NCBI GenBank assembly: GCA_002049495.1
Contig: LLYS01000009.1
Coordinates: 33,164 to 97,163 of the forward strand
DNA: 64,000 nucleotides
From: Epsilonproteobacteria bacterium tcs-49
Lineage (GTDB): Bacteria > Campylobacterota > Campylobacteria > Campylobacterales > Sulfurovaceae
Direction: 5' to 3'
The stretch's first letter is position 1, and each line of letters opens with the position of its first letter. Below, piece after piece: positions 53,333-62,181 of the stretch. A program made the position numbers and the translations under genes. The notes beneath the pieces are model-generated. The model saw only the letters and a list, made by a program, of their open reading frames with translations, ran no database searches and was not told where the DNA came from.

Positions 53333-53773
53333 ATGCGGATACGAAAAGCGACCCCCGAGGATATTCCGGCGCTGCTGCCTTTGCTGCGGGAACTCTTTAG
53401 CTTTGAGGAGGAGTTTTGTTTTGACTCTTCGACGCAAAGACGCGGGTTGGAGCTGCTGTTTGCAAGCGGCGCCGCTACCGTTTACGCAGTAGAGCAACAG
53501 GGGCGCCTCATCGCCTCGGCCAGTTTGCACGAGGGGGTCAGTACTGCTATGGGTGCCAAAAGCGCGTGGCTGGAGGATGTGATCGTTTTACCCCCTTACC
53601 GCGGGCAGGGGATAGGAAAAGAGCTGTTGGAGGCGGTGAAGGCCGATGCCAAAAAGCGGGGGATCGAACGCATCAGCGTTTTGACCGATCAAGGCAACGT
53701 ACGGGCACAGCGGTTGTATACGGGGCTTGGCTTTTGCATTTCACCTATGGTATGTATGCGCGGCTTTATCTAG
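53333..53773 (+). CDS. GNAT-family N-acetyltransferase
   Basis: 146 aa. IRKATPEDIPALLPLLREL start, then the acetyl-CoA-binding motif VLPPYRGQGIGKELLEAV and RISVLTDQGNVRAQRLYTGLGF. Substrate unknown. AAAGGAGAAACG is a strong ribosome site. Its last eight bases overlap the convergent glycosylase-like gene. Confidence 0.88.
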   Translation: MRIRKATPEDIPALLPLLRELFSFEEEFCFDSSTQRRGLELLFASGAATVYAVEQQGRLIASASLHEGVSTAMGAKSAWLEDVIVLPPYRGQGIGKELLEAVKADAKKRGIERISVLTDQGNVRAQRLYTGLGFCISPMVCMRGFI

Positions 53774-54434
53774 GGGGAAAGAAGCGTTTATACTGCTGCA
53801 TTCGAAAATCAAAGGTGCTGTAAGCGGGGTCTTTGGCTTTGTTCGCTTTATATAGCGCGTTGGCGCCGATGGAGCGGTTTGCGGCGTTGGAAGGCGAGGT
53901 GAGCGAAACGGTGCGGATCGTTCTGTTTGCATAGACGAAGCTGTGCTGCTTTGGCGTCTGTTCGCATGCAAGCGTGAGCCTAATGTGCTCTTTTTTAAGC
54001 ATTTTGCGCACGAAATACTCCGGGCCGTTTTTTGAACCTCCGCCCATAAACAGCAGGGTGTCGATCTTCGGATAGGTTTGTAAAATCCCCAAAAGATCGC
54101 GCAGTACGATATCTTCCATCCCCGTATCGCTTGCGTTGACGCGCGTGCGTTTGCACGATTCCACGCTGTCGCAGATGCCGATTTTATACTTTCGCAAAAA
54201 TTCCCGCCGCTGCGCGATCGCTTTTTGCGTGGGGGCAAACTCCAAGTCCAAATCATAGATAACGTTTAAAATGCGCCAAAGCTGGTTATCCGCCGAACCG
54301 TAGCAAAAGAGCACGTCTTCGGCTTTAAGTTTCGCATCTTCGATGGAGAAGCGCGGCGGGGGGAGGGTGCCTACGATCAGTTTGGTGGTATCGGCATACA
54401 CTTCGGGGGCGAAGGGGTGGGCGTGGAGAAACAC
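53766..54434 (-). CDS. Uracil-DNA glycosylase superfamily protein
   Basis: 222 aa. LIVGTLPPPRFS near the start and FCYGSADNQLWRIL match the two N-terminal segments of the UDG fold (nucleotide-binding loop and the H..N.FW region). DTLLFMGG and TSPSNAANRSIG fill the places of the later strand and the C-terminal motif. The catalytic pattern is unusual and the substrate unknown. Its start overlaps the upstream stop by one base. Confidence 0.7.
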   Translation of the reverse strand: MFLHAHPFAPEVYADTTKLIVGTLPPPRFSIEDAKLKAEDVLFCYGSADNQLWRILNVIYDLDLEFAPTQKAIAQRREFLRKYKIGICDSVESCKRTRVNASDTGMEDIVLRDLLGILQTYPKIDTLLFMGGGSKNGPEYFVRKMLKKEHIRLTLACEQTPKQHSFVYANRTIRTVSLTSPSNAANRSIGANALYKANKAKDPAYSTFDFRMQQYKRFFPPR

Positions 54435-54925
54435 TACTTGGCAAACCCCCGCTGCATGTTGCGCACCGCAAGAACCAGAAGCGCCAGGGCAAAGAGTTTG
54501 AAATCCAGCTCGCTGGCGAAGTGGATCTTGTCAAACGCGGCGCTTTGGGTCGCTTCTGCGCCTTTGGACTGCATCGCCAAGATATCGGGGGTGTAGTACT
54601 GCGTAAATAAAAGCCCCGTAAATACCGCTACGATCATAGCCACCAGGCTGATTGTGTCGCGATCAAACATTTTGTAGCGGTACAGCTCCATGAGTAAAAC
54701 GGCAATGACGGTGAGGTGGATGAGGTAGTTGAGCTTTAAAAAGATCGCCGTCATGAGCAGCCCCTCCTGAAAGTGGCTGAGCACCACTTCGCCAAACTGC
54801 GCTTCGGAGTTGAAAATCACCGGCGCACTCAGCGCTCCCGCGGCTAAAAGCGCACCGAGGGTGACACACAGCAGCAGGATGTAGCTGATGAGCAACGGTT
54901 GTTTAATTTTTGCTTGATTTGTCAT
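54434..54925 (-). CDS. DUF4149-like membrane protein
   Basis: 163 aa with four membrane helices (about 12-34, 53-80, 90-110, 138-156). The first helix has GALLAAGALSAPVIF and the second ends near LMELYRYK, the TMEM205/DUF4149 look seen in many Campylobacterota. Function unknown. Overlaps the upstream small gene by 23 bases and the glycosylase gene by one. Confidence 0.7.
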   Translation of the reverse strand: MTNQAKIKQPLLISYILLLCVTLGALLAAGALSAPVIFNSEAQFGEVVLSHFQEGLLMTAIFLKLNYLIHLTVIAVLLMELYRYKMFDRDTISLVAMIVAVFTGLLFTQYYTPDILAMQSKGAEATQSAAFDKIHFASELDFKLFALALLVLAVRNMQRGFAK

Positions 54926-55100
54926 CGTCGTCTCCTTTATCCTTTTTGGTGAAGAAAAAAAGCATCACGATCTTTGTGATGACGGGGTGGGGCGTTTTGC
55001 CCTTTTTGAGCATCATCGAATGCCATAGTGCGAGTATGACGATCACCAGCCCGATCACCATAAAGATCAAGCCGCCGAGCATATATGCGTTAAAATCCAT
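54903..55100 (-). CDS. Small single-helix membrane protein
   Basis: 65 aa from ATG 55098-55100, preceded by AAGGATTATA. One membrane helix (about 7-29, GGLIFMVIGLVIVILALWHS), then a basic linker, FFFTKKDKG and an acidic tail (DDDDKSS). The frame stays open upstream through the structured element, which is taken as leader instead. Likely the first gene of the three-gene unit to 53766. Confidence 0.7.
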   Translation of the reverse strand: MDFNAYMLGGLIFMVIGLVIVILALWHSMMLKKGKTPHPVITKIVMLFFFTKKDKGDDDDKSSKN

Positions 55101-55130
55101 TATAATCCTTTTTGTTCTTGGAAAAGTTGC

Positions 55131-55204
55131 CTTTTTGCAAGGGTCTGTCGTGAGGCTCAGACCGTAGGGAGGATTTGTCCTCAAAGATAGATCTTTGCAA
55201 AAAG
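55131..55204 (-). ncRNA. Structured repeat element, copy B, in the leader of a small membrane-protein gene
   Basis: Arms 55131-55146 (CTTTTTGCAAGGGTCT) and 55189-55204 (AGATCTTTGCAAAAAG) pair over 16 positions, two of them G.U or A.C depending on strand. The 42-base loop shares all but a few positions with copy A at 12907-12983, including GTGAGGCTCAGACCGTA. GAGGA/TCCTC forms an inner hairpin and GGTCTG/CAGACC an alternative stem (minus strand). It ends 30 bases before the ATG at 55100. Confidence 0.6.
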
Positions 55205-55207
55205 TTT

Positions 55208-56023
55208 TCATCGTAACCGGAGAGTAAAACCTCTATCTATTGTAGCCAAGTCTTGGTAAAACTCATAACGGGACAACCCCAAAGTGTCAAAAAGGCGACG
55301 CATGGGCTCTTTTTGATCATAGCCCGTTTCACACGCCAGATAGGCGATGCCTCGATCTTTACACACCTTTACGATGCGATGGAGCAGTTCGTCGCCTTGC
55401 TTGCCCCCAAAAAGCGCGTTTTCCGGTTCGTAGGTGACGGGCTTTGGCAGGGAGAAATCCGCGGCGATGTAGGGCGGGTTGCTCACCACCATCTCGATCT
55501 TTTCGTCGATACCCTCAAGCAGGGAGGTTTGGCGCAGTTTGATGCGATCTTCAAGGCCGTGGCGCTTGATGTTTTGCTTTGCCGTTTCGATGGCTACGGG
55601 GTTGATATCGGTTGCGATGATGTGGATATCCGGGCACAGCCGCGCAAGCATCACCGAGATCGCTCCGCTGCCCACGCCGATCTCGGCTATGCGGGTCAAG
55701 CCTTGGGTGTTGATGATCTTGGCGGCGTGCTCGACCAAAAGCTCCGTTTCGGGGCGGGGTATAAGCACGCCCTCTTGGATAAACAGCGTCGTATCGTAAA
55801 AGGAAACTTCCCGGGTAAGATACTCAATAGGGTAGTGGGTCGCGCGCTTTTTTACCAGCTGAAAAAACCCGTTTGTTTCTATCTCCTTGTCATCATGAAG
55901 AGTCAGGTAGATGCGTTCACATCCCAGATGGTGGCACAGCAGCAGCTCCGCTTCAAAGCGCGCCCGATCCGTCACGGGTCGCAGCAGCGCAGCGGCTTCT
56001 TGCAGCGCGCGTTTAATCCGCAT
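55208..56023 (-). CDS. prmC: Release factor glutamine methyltransferase PrmC
   Basis: Methylates the Gln of the GGQ motif in release factors. 271 aa. A helical N-terminal domain (RIKRALQEAAALL), then IPRPETELLVE, the SAM motif IAEIGVGSGAISVMLA and the catalytic NPPYIA. Usual length. It overlaps the M48 protease gene by 11 bases. Stops three bases before element B. Confidence 0.96.
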   Translation of the reverse strand: MRIKRALQEAAALLRPVTDRARFEAELLLCHHLGCERIYLTLHDDKEIETNGFFQLVKKRATHYPIEYLTREVSFYDTTLFIQEGVLIPRPETELLVEHAAKIINTQGLTRIAEIGVGSGAISVMLARLCPDIHIIATDINPVAIETAKQNIKRHGLEDRIKLRQTSLLEGIDEKIEMVVSNPPYIAADFSLPKPVTYEPENALFGGKQGDELLHRIVKVCKDRGIAYLACETGYDQKEPMRRLFDTLGLSRYEFYQDLATIDRGFTLRLR

Positions 56024-57215
56024 GGTACCCCAGCGCTTTGAGCCGCTCTAAAATAGGCGGATGGGAGTAGTAAAAGAAGATGTAGCTCGGGTGGGATTTG
56101 GGAAAGGCTTTGTTTTCATCCACCAGTTTTACCAGCGCGTCGATGAGCGATTGCTTATCGACCAGCTCACTTCCGAAGCGGTCCGCCGCGTACTCGTTTT
56201 TCCGGCTAAAAAGCGAGATCAGGGGCATAAAAACAAAACTGACGATGCCGGTAAGCAGCATGATCACCGCCAGCGTCGCTCCCGCGTGCTGCTCTACGCC
56301 CATCTGCGCAAACAGCGAGGGGGGCAGGTTGCCAAAGATCGCAAAGATCGCAAAGAGCATCACGCCCATAAGCACGATGTTTTTCAGCAGGTCGCCGTGT
56401 TTGAAATGCCCCAGTTCGTGCCCCAGTACCGCCAGCAGCTCCCTATGCGAAAGCTTTTGTACCAGCGTGTCAAACAGTACCACCCGCTTGGCTTTGCCCA
56501 GCCCCCCGAAATAGGCGTTGAGGCGGCTGTCGCGCTTGCTGGAATCCTGCACGAAGATCCCCTGGCTTTGAAAACCCACCTTGTCCATCATCGCTTCGAT
56601 CTCGTTTTTGAGCGTCTCATCCTCAAGGGGGGTGAACTTGTTGAACATGGGTGCTATGAGGGTGGGGTAGATGACGTTGATCATAATAACCAGCGCAAAG
56701 ATAAAGAAAAAACTGTAAAGCCACCACAGCTGCGAAGAGTGGATAATATAGCTAAGCGCCCAGATGACGGCGGTACCGAAGATCGCAAACAGTGCTATGG
56801 TTTTGAGTTGGTCGGAGATGAAAAGTTTCATATCCATCTTGTTAAAGCCGTATTTTTCATCGATTTTGAAGGTTTTATACAGTTCAAAGGGGAGGCCGAC
56901 AAGATAGTTTACGGCCAGAAAGCCTACGACAAACACAGTGGAACCCAGCAGCGGGTTTTGCACGCCCGTAAACTCCTGCAGCCAGCTAAAACCGAAAAAG
57001 ACCCAGAATAGAAATATGAGGTAATCGGTAAAGATGGAGACGATTTCAAGTTTTTCTTTGTCGATGGCGTAGTTGGCGGCTTTTCGGTAGCTGCCCGGCC
57101 CCAGCAGCACGGGAGCGGATTCGCGCTCTTTGGCGATGAACCCCGCCTGCATAAAGCTGACGTAAATTTTGATAAGCGTATAAAGGGTAAAGATCCCTAC
57201 GATAATTTCAAGCAT
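56013..57215 (-). CDS. M48-family metallopeptidase (CAAX protease/Ste24-like)
   Basis: 400 aa with about seven membrane helices. The zinc motif HELGHFKHGD is in the third quarter, with the later Glu ligand in NEYAADRFGSEL; an N-terminal KREKLEIV-like CAAX-protease N domain comes first. Members cleave membrane or membrane-bound substrates in the inner membrane. Followed by prmC with an 11-base overlap. Confidence 0.93.
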   Translation of the reverse strand: MLEIIVGIFTLYTLIKIYVSFMQAGFIAKERESAPVLLGPGSYRKAANYAIDKEKLEIVSIFTDYLIFLFWVFFGFSWLQEFTGVQNPLLGSTVFVVGFLAVNYLVGLPFELYKTFKIDEKYGFNKMDMKLFISDQLKTIALFAIFGTAVIWALSYIIHSSQLWWLYSFFFIFALVIMINVIYPTLIAPMFNKFTPLEDETLKNEIEAMMDKVGFQSQGIFVQDSSKRDSRLNAYFGGLGKAKRVVLFDTLVQKLSHRELLAVLGHELGHFKHGDLLKNIVLMGVMLFAIFAIFGNLPPSLFAQMGVEQHAGATLAVIMLLTGIVSFVFMPLISLFSRKNEYAADRFGSELVDKQSLIDALVKLVDENKAFPKSHPSYIFFYYSHPPILERLKALGYHAD

Positions 57216-57257
57216 CGGTATCCTTGTTCAATATTTTTGTGTAATTATATCAAAGGA

Positions 57258-57995
57258 TCAATGCCTGTTGTCTTTGATCAGCATAACGCTGTTGTCCTCA
57301 GTCATCTTGACATCAAACAGCCCCGTAGCGCGGATGAGGTGCCCCAGCTTTTGATAACCGTAGTTGATGGGGGAAAAGGAGGAGTTTTGACTGATATAAA
57401 GTCCCACTTTGGCGATATTGGACCAGCCGTTTTCATCGCTGGTTTGCTCGACGGCTTTGCGCAGGGTGTGCACAAGTTTGGAATCCTGGCGCAGGTCGCG
57501 CTGGTGCATCTTGCCGTTTTCGGTTTTTAGTTCGTCGACGCTTTGGCTGGATTTGTACAGCTTTTCGGCGTAGATAAACTGCGAGCAGGCGTTGACAAAG
57601 GGGGAGGGGGTTTTCTCCTCCCCGTAGCCGTAGACCTTGAGCCCCTCGGCGAGGATGCGCGAAACCAGCGGCGTAAAGTCGCTGTCGCTCGTGACCAGGG
57701 CGATGGCGCTGAGATCCTTGGTATAAAGCAGATCCATGGCGTCGATGATCATAGCGATATCGCTGGCGTTTTTGCCCTTGGTGTAGTCAAACTGCTGGAT
57801 CGGTTTGATGGCGTATTCCAGCAGAGTTTCCTCCCAGCTTCGCAGGCGGGGATCTTTCCAGTTGCCGTAGGCGTGTTTGATATTGACCACGCCGTATTTG
57901 GAAAGGTCGTTTATAATGCTGTCGATATATTTCGCACTGATATTGTCGCAGTCGATAAGCATGGCGATGTTTCGATTTCGGGTAAAGTCGCCCAT
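57258..57995 (-). CDS. NYN-domain nuclease-like protein with LOTUS/OST-HTH domain
   Basis: 245 aa. The NYN (PIN-like) domain spans about 8-150: AMLIDCDNIS, KNASDIAMIIDAMDLL and LVTSDSDFTPLVSRIL supply the acidic cluster for metal. The C-terminus (about 170-240, WSNIAKVGLYISQ..INYGYQKLGHLIRATGLF) is an OST-HTH/LOTUS RNA-binding domain. This LabA/MARF1-like pairing suggests an RNA nuclease. Stands alone between two units. Confidence 0.88.
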   Translation of the reverse strand: MGDFTRNRNIAMLIDCDNISAKYIDSIINDLSKYGVVNIKHAYGNWKDPRLRSWEETLLEYAIKPIQQFDYTKGKNASDIAMIIDAMDLLYTKDLSAIALVTSDSDFTPLVSRILAEGLKVYGYGEEKTPSPFVNACSQFIYAEKLYKSSQSVDELKTENGKMHQRDLRQDSKLVHTLRKAVEQTSDENGWSNIAKVGLYISQNSSFSPINYGYQKLGHLIRATGLFDVKMTEDNSVMLIKDNRH

Positions 57996-58039
57996 AAAAA
58001 TCCTTATTGAGTTTTTGCCTCATTCTATCGAAAACTTGA

Positions 58040-59410
58040 TTAGATAAACTCCTCATCGCTTTTGCGCTCTTTGAAATGACGCTCAATCTCCTCCAGGCGT
58101 TCGACGACGAAGGTGCTTTTGCTGATGCGCCGCTGTAAAGTTACCTCTATCATCACCGTTTGGTTGGGGCGAACGAGGGCTTTTAGCTCGTCAAGATCGG
58201 TGCGAAGTTCCGCAGGGACGTAGCGGCTAAAGCCTTGGTCGGGGCGGGCGGTGATACGGATGCCAAGCTTCCCTCCCTCAAGCTTTAAAAGCTTGTCGTA
58301 ATTCATATAGTAGGTCAAATTGCCGTTTAAGCGGTTTTTTTGTTTATCGATGAAAAAGCCCCGGGGCAGTTTATCCGGCTCGTAACCGCTACCGCCGAGC
58401 AGCAGCATGTCAAAATCCTCGATGGGATTGCCGAAGGAGTCTTTGACCGAAAAGATAAACATGACGTAGCGGTAGCGGTTTTTTTGCACCTGTTGGCCGC
58501 GCCGCTGCATCTTTGCGGAGGTTTGTTCATATTCTCTGTGGGAATTTACCTGCAGCGCTTCGATGATGGCGTGGATGACCGGTTTGGTTCTGTGGCGTCT
58601 GGTGACGCTTTCCATGATGCCAAAACGCCTTCCCGTGTGGCTGGTTTTTGGCAGGATTTCAAAGGCGCACTCGGGAGCGGCTTCGTAGGCGCCGTATTTG
58701 AGAGGATAAGCGCGCACGAGCTCCCCTTGAAACTCGCTTTCATAAGGCGGTTCGTCGCAATCTTGTTCCAAAGAGACCAGCCCATAGTTAAGATTTGCCG
58801 AGCATAGGCGGATGATCCCGTCGCTGCCCTTTTCCACAAGATAGGAGTTGAGGAAATCGTAAAAGTTCCTATCGACGGTGGCACCGCTGAGCACAAAGGC
58901 GAAAAATCCCCCTTCGTCGTAGCTGTATTCCAGCCAGGAGCGGTTGAGACGCCACTGGTCGCTGCTGCCCAGTTCGAGCCAATTAAGGACGCCGACCCCC
59001 GGTTCCATCCCCTGCGTCCAGGCTTTGATACGCCCCAGGCGGCTTTTGCCCAGCTGCGCCAGTGCGGAGCCGTGGTTGGCCGGAGCGAGCATGATAAGAT
59101 GCGTCAGCGGCAGCTTGTGCAGGGTGTTTTGGAAAAACAGGTCGATCCACAGGCGGATCACCGGTCCGCCCGTGGAGTGGGTGATACAGGCAAAGGGCTC
59201 GTCGCCGAGTTTGTCGAGACGGGCATTTTCAAAGGCGCGGGCCACGTCGTGCATCGTCACCTCGTCGTGAAAACTGATATACTCACCCAGATAGATGCTT
59301 TCAATCTCGATATCAAGCTCTTTTGGAGCATGGGATTGTAAAACCTGCGGCAGTTCCCCGTAGGTATCGGCGGACGTGACACTCCAGCCGTGCACAAAGA
59401 CAAGTTTCAT
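58040..59410 (-). CDS. Alpha/beta hydrolase, lipase-like
   Basis: 456 aa. LVFVHGWSVTSADTYG is the oxyanion-loop start and ITHSTGGPVIRLW the nucleophile elbow with Ser79, as in triacylglycerol lipases and phospholipases. A C-terminal region (about 290-456) is polar and less typical and may bind a partner or substrate. No signal peptide, so cytoplasmic. Its promoter (59448-59480) carries the GTGACGC direct repeat shared with the acyltransferase and DUF2235 genes. AAGGAGCAGTCC precedes the ATG. Confidence 0.82.
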   Translation of the reverse strand: MKLVFVHGWSVTSADTYGELPQVLQSHAPKELDIEIESIYLGEYISFHDEVTMHDVARAFENARLDKLGDEPFACITHSTGGPVIRLWIDLFFQNTLHKLPLTHLIMLAPANHGSALAQLGKSRLGRIKAWTQGMEPGVGVLNWLELGSSDQWRLNRSWLEYSYDEGGFFAFVLSGATVDRNFYDFLNSYLVEKGSDGIIRLCSANLNYGLVSLEQDCDEPPYESEFQGELVRAYPLKYGAYEAAPECAFEILPKTSHTGRRFGIMESVTRRHRTKPVIHAIIEALQVNSHREYEQTSAKMQRRGQQVQKNRYRYVMFIFSVKDSFGNPIEDFDMLLLGGSGYEPDKLPRGFFIDKQKNRLNGNLTYYMNYDKLLKLEGGKLGIRITARPDQGFSRYVPAELRTDLDELKALVRPNQTVMIEVTLQRRISKSTFVVERLEEIERHFKERKSDEEFI

Positions 59411-59447
59411 GGACTGCTCCTTTTATAATATAATCAGTACTTATATC

Positions 59448-59480
59448 ATGATAACGGATCTGCGTCACAGGTAGCGTCAC
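59448..59480 (-). promoter_or_regulatory. Hydrolase promoter with GTGACGC direct-repeat operator
   Basis: On the minus strand GTGACGCTACCTGTGACGC (59462-59480) lies eight bases upstream of TATCAT (59448-59453), a -10-like hexamer. The second half-site covers the -35 place. Same order and spacing as the sites at 62119 and 62962. Confidence 0.72.
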
Positions 59481-59575
59481 GGTTTTATGATTTTTTGCAA
59501 AAACAGAGCCTCGATTGTGACACGTATTTAACCGATTTTGCAGTACAATAAACAAAAATGTGCGGGGTATTGCTC

Positions 59576-61417
59576 ATGAAGCGCTTGATAGTTTTGGTGG
59601 TTGTTTTGTTGCATACGGCGCTTTGGGCGCAAACGATCGAAGTGGATAAAAATACCCATTTTCGCGACATTTTGCCCTCAGCCCAGATCTATCTGGACAG
59701 GGCGCGGAGTCTGACGCCGGAGCAGCTGCGCAGGGAGGATCTGGATTTCCGGCCCGTGGGGGAAACCCTGCTGGGTTTTGGCTATTCGCCCGATTTTGAC
59801 GTATGGTTGCGCTTTGAACTGCACAATGTCGGCGATACGACCCTGCACCGCATCTTGGAATACGACAATCCCCTCACTACCGACGTGGTGTTTTACGATC
59901 CCGCAAAGAACAAAAAAGTACAGGAGGGGCTTTTCCATATAAGCGGTGACCGGAGCAGTCTTACCCCCGCTTTTAGTTTTACGCTGCAGCCCGGAGAGCG
60001 CAGGGAGTTTTACGTCAAAGCATCATCGTATATCACTACGCTGATCGTGAAGCTGCATCTGTGGGACAAGGACGCTTTTTATAAAGCCCAGATCAAGCAC
60101 CAACTCTTCCTGGCACTATTTTTCGGGGCGATGCTGGTTTTGGCGCTGTATAATCTCTTTATCTTCTTTTTTACCAGGGATCGCAGCTACCTGTACTATG
60201 TGCTGTATATCGTGGGAGTCGTCGTCCACCACACTCTGTATGTAGGGATTGCGGGGGTGTATCTGCTTGATCAGGAAGCGATGAATACGGCGGTGCGCTA
60301 CGCTTCGGTCTTTATCGCCGTGCCGGTTTTTGCCCTGGCGCTTTTTTCCAAGAGCTTTCTGCAAACGTCGCAGTACCCGCGCATCGATCGGGGGCTAAAT
60401 CTGTTTTTGATCCTGCTGCCGCTTTCGCTCGTACTGTTTTTAAGTACGGATATGTTCAACAAATACCGCAACGTTTTGGCGATTTTGCTGCTTGTCTATC
60501 TGATCATTATCACCACGTATGCGTCGATGCGGGGCAATCGGCAAGCGCATTTCATCCTTTTTGGCTGGTGTATCATCCTCGTAGCGGGGATGTTTATGTA
60601 CCTCTCCAGCGCAGGGATATTTAACGTCTATATCTACTATCCCTACATCGTGGAAACGGCGTTTGTGCTAGAAGCGCTGATCTTTTCCGTGGCGCTTGCG
60701 GATCGGATCAACAACCTGCAAAAGGAGAAAAACGAAGCCAACCGCAAGCTCATCGCCCAGCAGCAAAACGAAAGGCAGCGTCTGGAGATCAAAGTCGATG
60801 AGAAGACCAGGGATCTCAAAACGGCGCTGGATGAGAAGGGACTGCTGCTCAAAGAGCTCAATCACCGGGTAAAAAATAATATGCAAACCATCGTTTCACT
60901 GATCCGCTTGCAAGCCGACGAGATCGAAGATGAGAGGCTGCACGATACCTTCTTGACCGTGCAAAACCGCATCGGCGCCATGGGGCACCTGCATGAGCTG
61001 CTGTACCAGCAGGAGAGTTTGTCGCATATCAACGCTTACGAATACTTTGATATACTCATAGAGGAGGTCAAGGAAAGTTATGATAGCGAGATCGAGATCC
61101 GCTACGATATCCAGACCGATCTGAAGATGGAGCAGGCGATCTACTGCGGATTGCTGCTTAACGAGTTGATCACAAATTCGTTTAAATACGCTTTTCCCGG
61201 TGGAGTGGGGCGCATCGATATCTGCTTAAAGCGTGAGGGCAAAGCCTACAAACTCACCGTCAGTGATAACGGAGTGGGATATGACAAAGCTCCCAGCACC
61301 AGCTCTTTGGGACTGGTACTGGTCAATACGCTGGCCAGGGAGCAGCTGCGCAGGCAGCTCCGGATAGAATCCGAAGATGGAGTAAAAGTGGAGGTTATAT
61401 GGCACAATGATACCTAA
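59576..61417 (+). CDS. 7TMR-DISM sensor histidine kinase (HisKA_2 type)
   Basis: About 613 aa from ATG 59576, which has GGGG eight bases upstream and opens a signal peptide (KRLIVLVVVLLHTALWAQ); the ATG six codons earlier would spoil it. An extracytoplasmic DISM domain (about 20-170), seven membrane helices (about 180-375), a coiled coil (380-425), then the HisKA_2 H-box ELNHRVKNNMQ and an ATPase with LLNELITNSFKYAF and SDNGVGY. Overlaps the response regulator gene by 11 bases, a pair. The 7TMR-DISM class often senses carbohydrates or other small ligands. Confidence 0.9.
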   Translation: MKRLIVLVVVLLHTALWAQTIEVDKNTHFRDILPSAQIYLDRARSLTPEQLRREDLDFRPVGETLLGFGYSPDFDVWLRFELHNVGDTTLHRILEYDNPLTTDVVFYDPAKNKKVQEGLFHISGDRSSLTPAFSFTLQPGERREFYVKASSYITTLIVKLHLWDKDAFYKAQIKHQLFLALFFGAMLVLALYNLFIFFFTRDRSYLYYVLYIVGVVVHHTLYVGIAGVYLLDQEAMNTAVRYASVFIAVPVFALALFSKSFLQTSQYPRIDRGLNLFLILLPLSLVLFLSTDMFNKYRNVLAILLLVYLIIITTYASMRGNRQAHFILFGWCIILVAGMFMYLSSAGIFNVYIYYPYIVETAFVLEALIFSVALADRINNLQKEKNEANRKLIAQQQNERQRLEIKVDEKTRDLKTALDEKGLLLKELNHRVKNNMQTIVSLIRLQADEIEDERLHDTFLTVQNRIGAMGHLHELLYQQESLSHINAYEYFDILIEEVKESYDSEIEIRYDIQTDLKMEQAIYCGLLLNELITNSFKYAFPGGVGRIDICLKREGKAYKLTVSDNGVGYDKAPSTSSLGLVLVNTLAREQLRRQLRIESEDGVKVEVIWHNDT

Positions 61418-62099
61418 AATAAAGATACTGATCGTCGAAGATGAGACGATCGTGGCACTGGAACTTAAAAGTGTGATTAAAAAGCTTGGATGTGAAGTGG
61501 TGGATGCGGTGACCAACCACGACGATGCCCTGGAAGCGGTAAAAAACAACGAGGTGGATATGATCTTTATGGATATCAACCTTGAAAACAGCAAAGACGG
61601 GATCGAAACCGCCGCAGAGATTAAAAAGCTGCGGGATATCCCCGTGCTGTATCTGACGGCATATTCCGACGACGGGACGATCGAGCGGGCCATACGTACC
61701 AACCCCGTGGGGTATCTGAACAAACCCTTCCGCAGGGAGGATATAAAATCCAGTATCATGCTCAGTCTGCATAAGCTGGACAAACCCCGCACTCCGGCAA
61801 TGGACGGCTCGTGTGTGGATCTGGGGCAGGGGTACTACTACGATCTGGACCACGACAACCTCTACTACAACGACCTGCCGGTCAAACTCAGCGTAAAGGA
61901 GAATCTATTGCTCAAAATACTTGTCGAAGCCAGGGGGCAGCTTGTGCCCTTTAGCGAGCTGGAGTACCACCTGTGGCCCAGCGGCGCCGTTTCCGAAAGC
62001 TCGCTGCGGACGCTGATGTATCGTCTGCGCTCCAAACTTGAACACAAACTCATCGAAACTATCCCCTCCTTCGGCTGTAAGCTTCCCCCGAAAAATTGA
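61407..62099 (+). CDS. Response regulator with receiver and winged-helix DNA-binding domains
   Basis: 230 aa. Receiver: LIVEDE acidic pocket, phospho-Asp56 in IFMDINLEN, LTAYSDD and GYLNKPF with the Lys. The C-terminal winged helix (about 150-228) has LSVKENLLLKILVEARGQ and SSLRTLMYRLRSKL, the OmpR-type recognition helix, ending in the family wing. It partners the overlapping kinase. It is the obvious candidate to bind the GTGACGC direct repeats found before three nearby genes. Confidence 0.9.
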   Translation: MIPKIKILIVEDETIVALELKSVIKKLGCEVVDAVTNHDDALEAVKNNEVDMIFMDINLENSKDGIETAAEIKKLRDIPVLYLTAYSDDGTIERAIRTNPVGYLNKPFRREDIKSSIMLSLHKLDKPRTPAMDGSCVDLGQGYYYDLDHDNLYYNDLPVKLSVKENLLLKILVEARGQLVPFSELEYHLWPSGAVSESSLRTLMYRLRSKLEHKLIETIPSFGCKLPPKN

Positions 62100-62118
62100 T
62101 GACCTTTCCGTCCATTTT

Positions 62119-62151
62119 GTGACGCTACCTATGACGCAAGGTTTGTAACAT
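62119..62151 (+). promoter_or_regulatory. Acyltransferase promoter with GTGACGC direct-repeat operator
   Basis: GTGACGCTACCTATGACGC (62119-62137), an eight-base gap, then TAACAT (62146-62151). It lies just after the response regulator stop and 31-63 bases before the acyltransferase ATG. Confidence 0.72.
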
Positions 62152-62181
62152 ATCTCCTGATCCCAAAATCAGGAGAGAGAA

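Noticed and set aside
56330..56360. 9-base repeat AAGATCGCA in the protease gene
   Set aside because: Only two to three copies that encode a membrane FAI repeat; ordinary low complexity of a hydrophobic helix.
56061..57011. 316-codon plus-strand frame in the M48 protease gene
   Set aside because: A shadow of a clear membrane protease gene; no recognisable domain.
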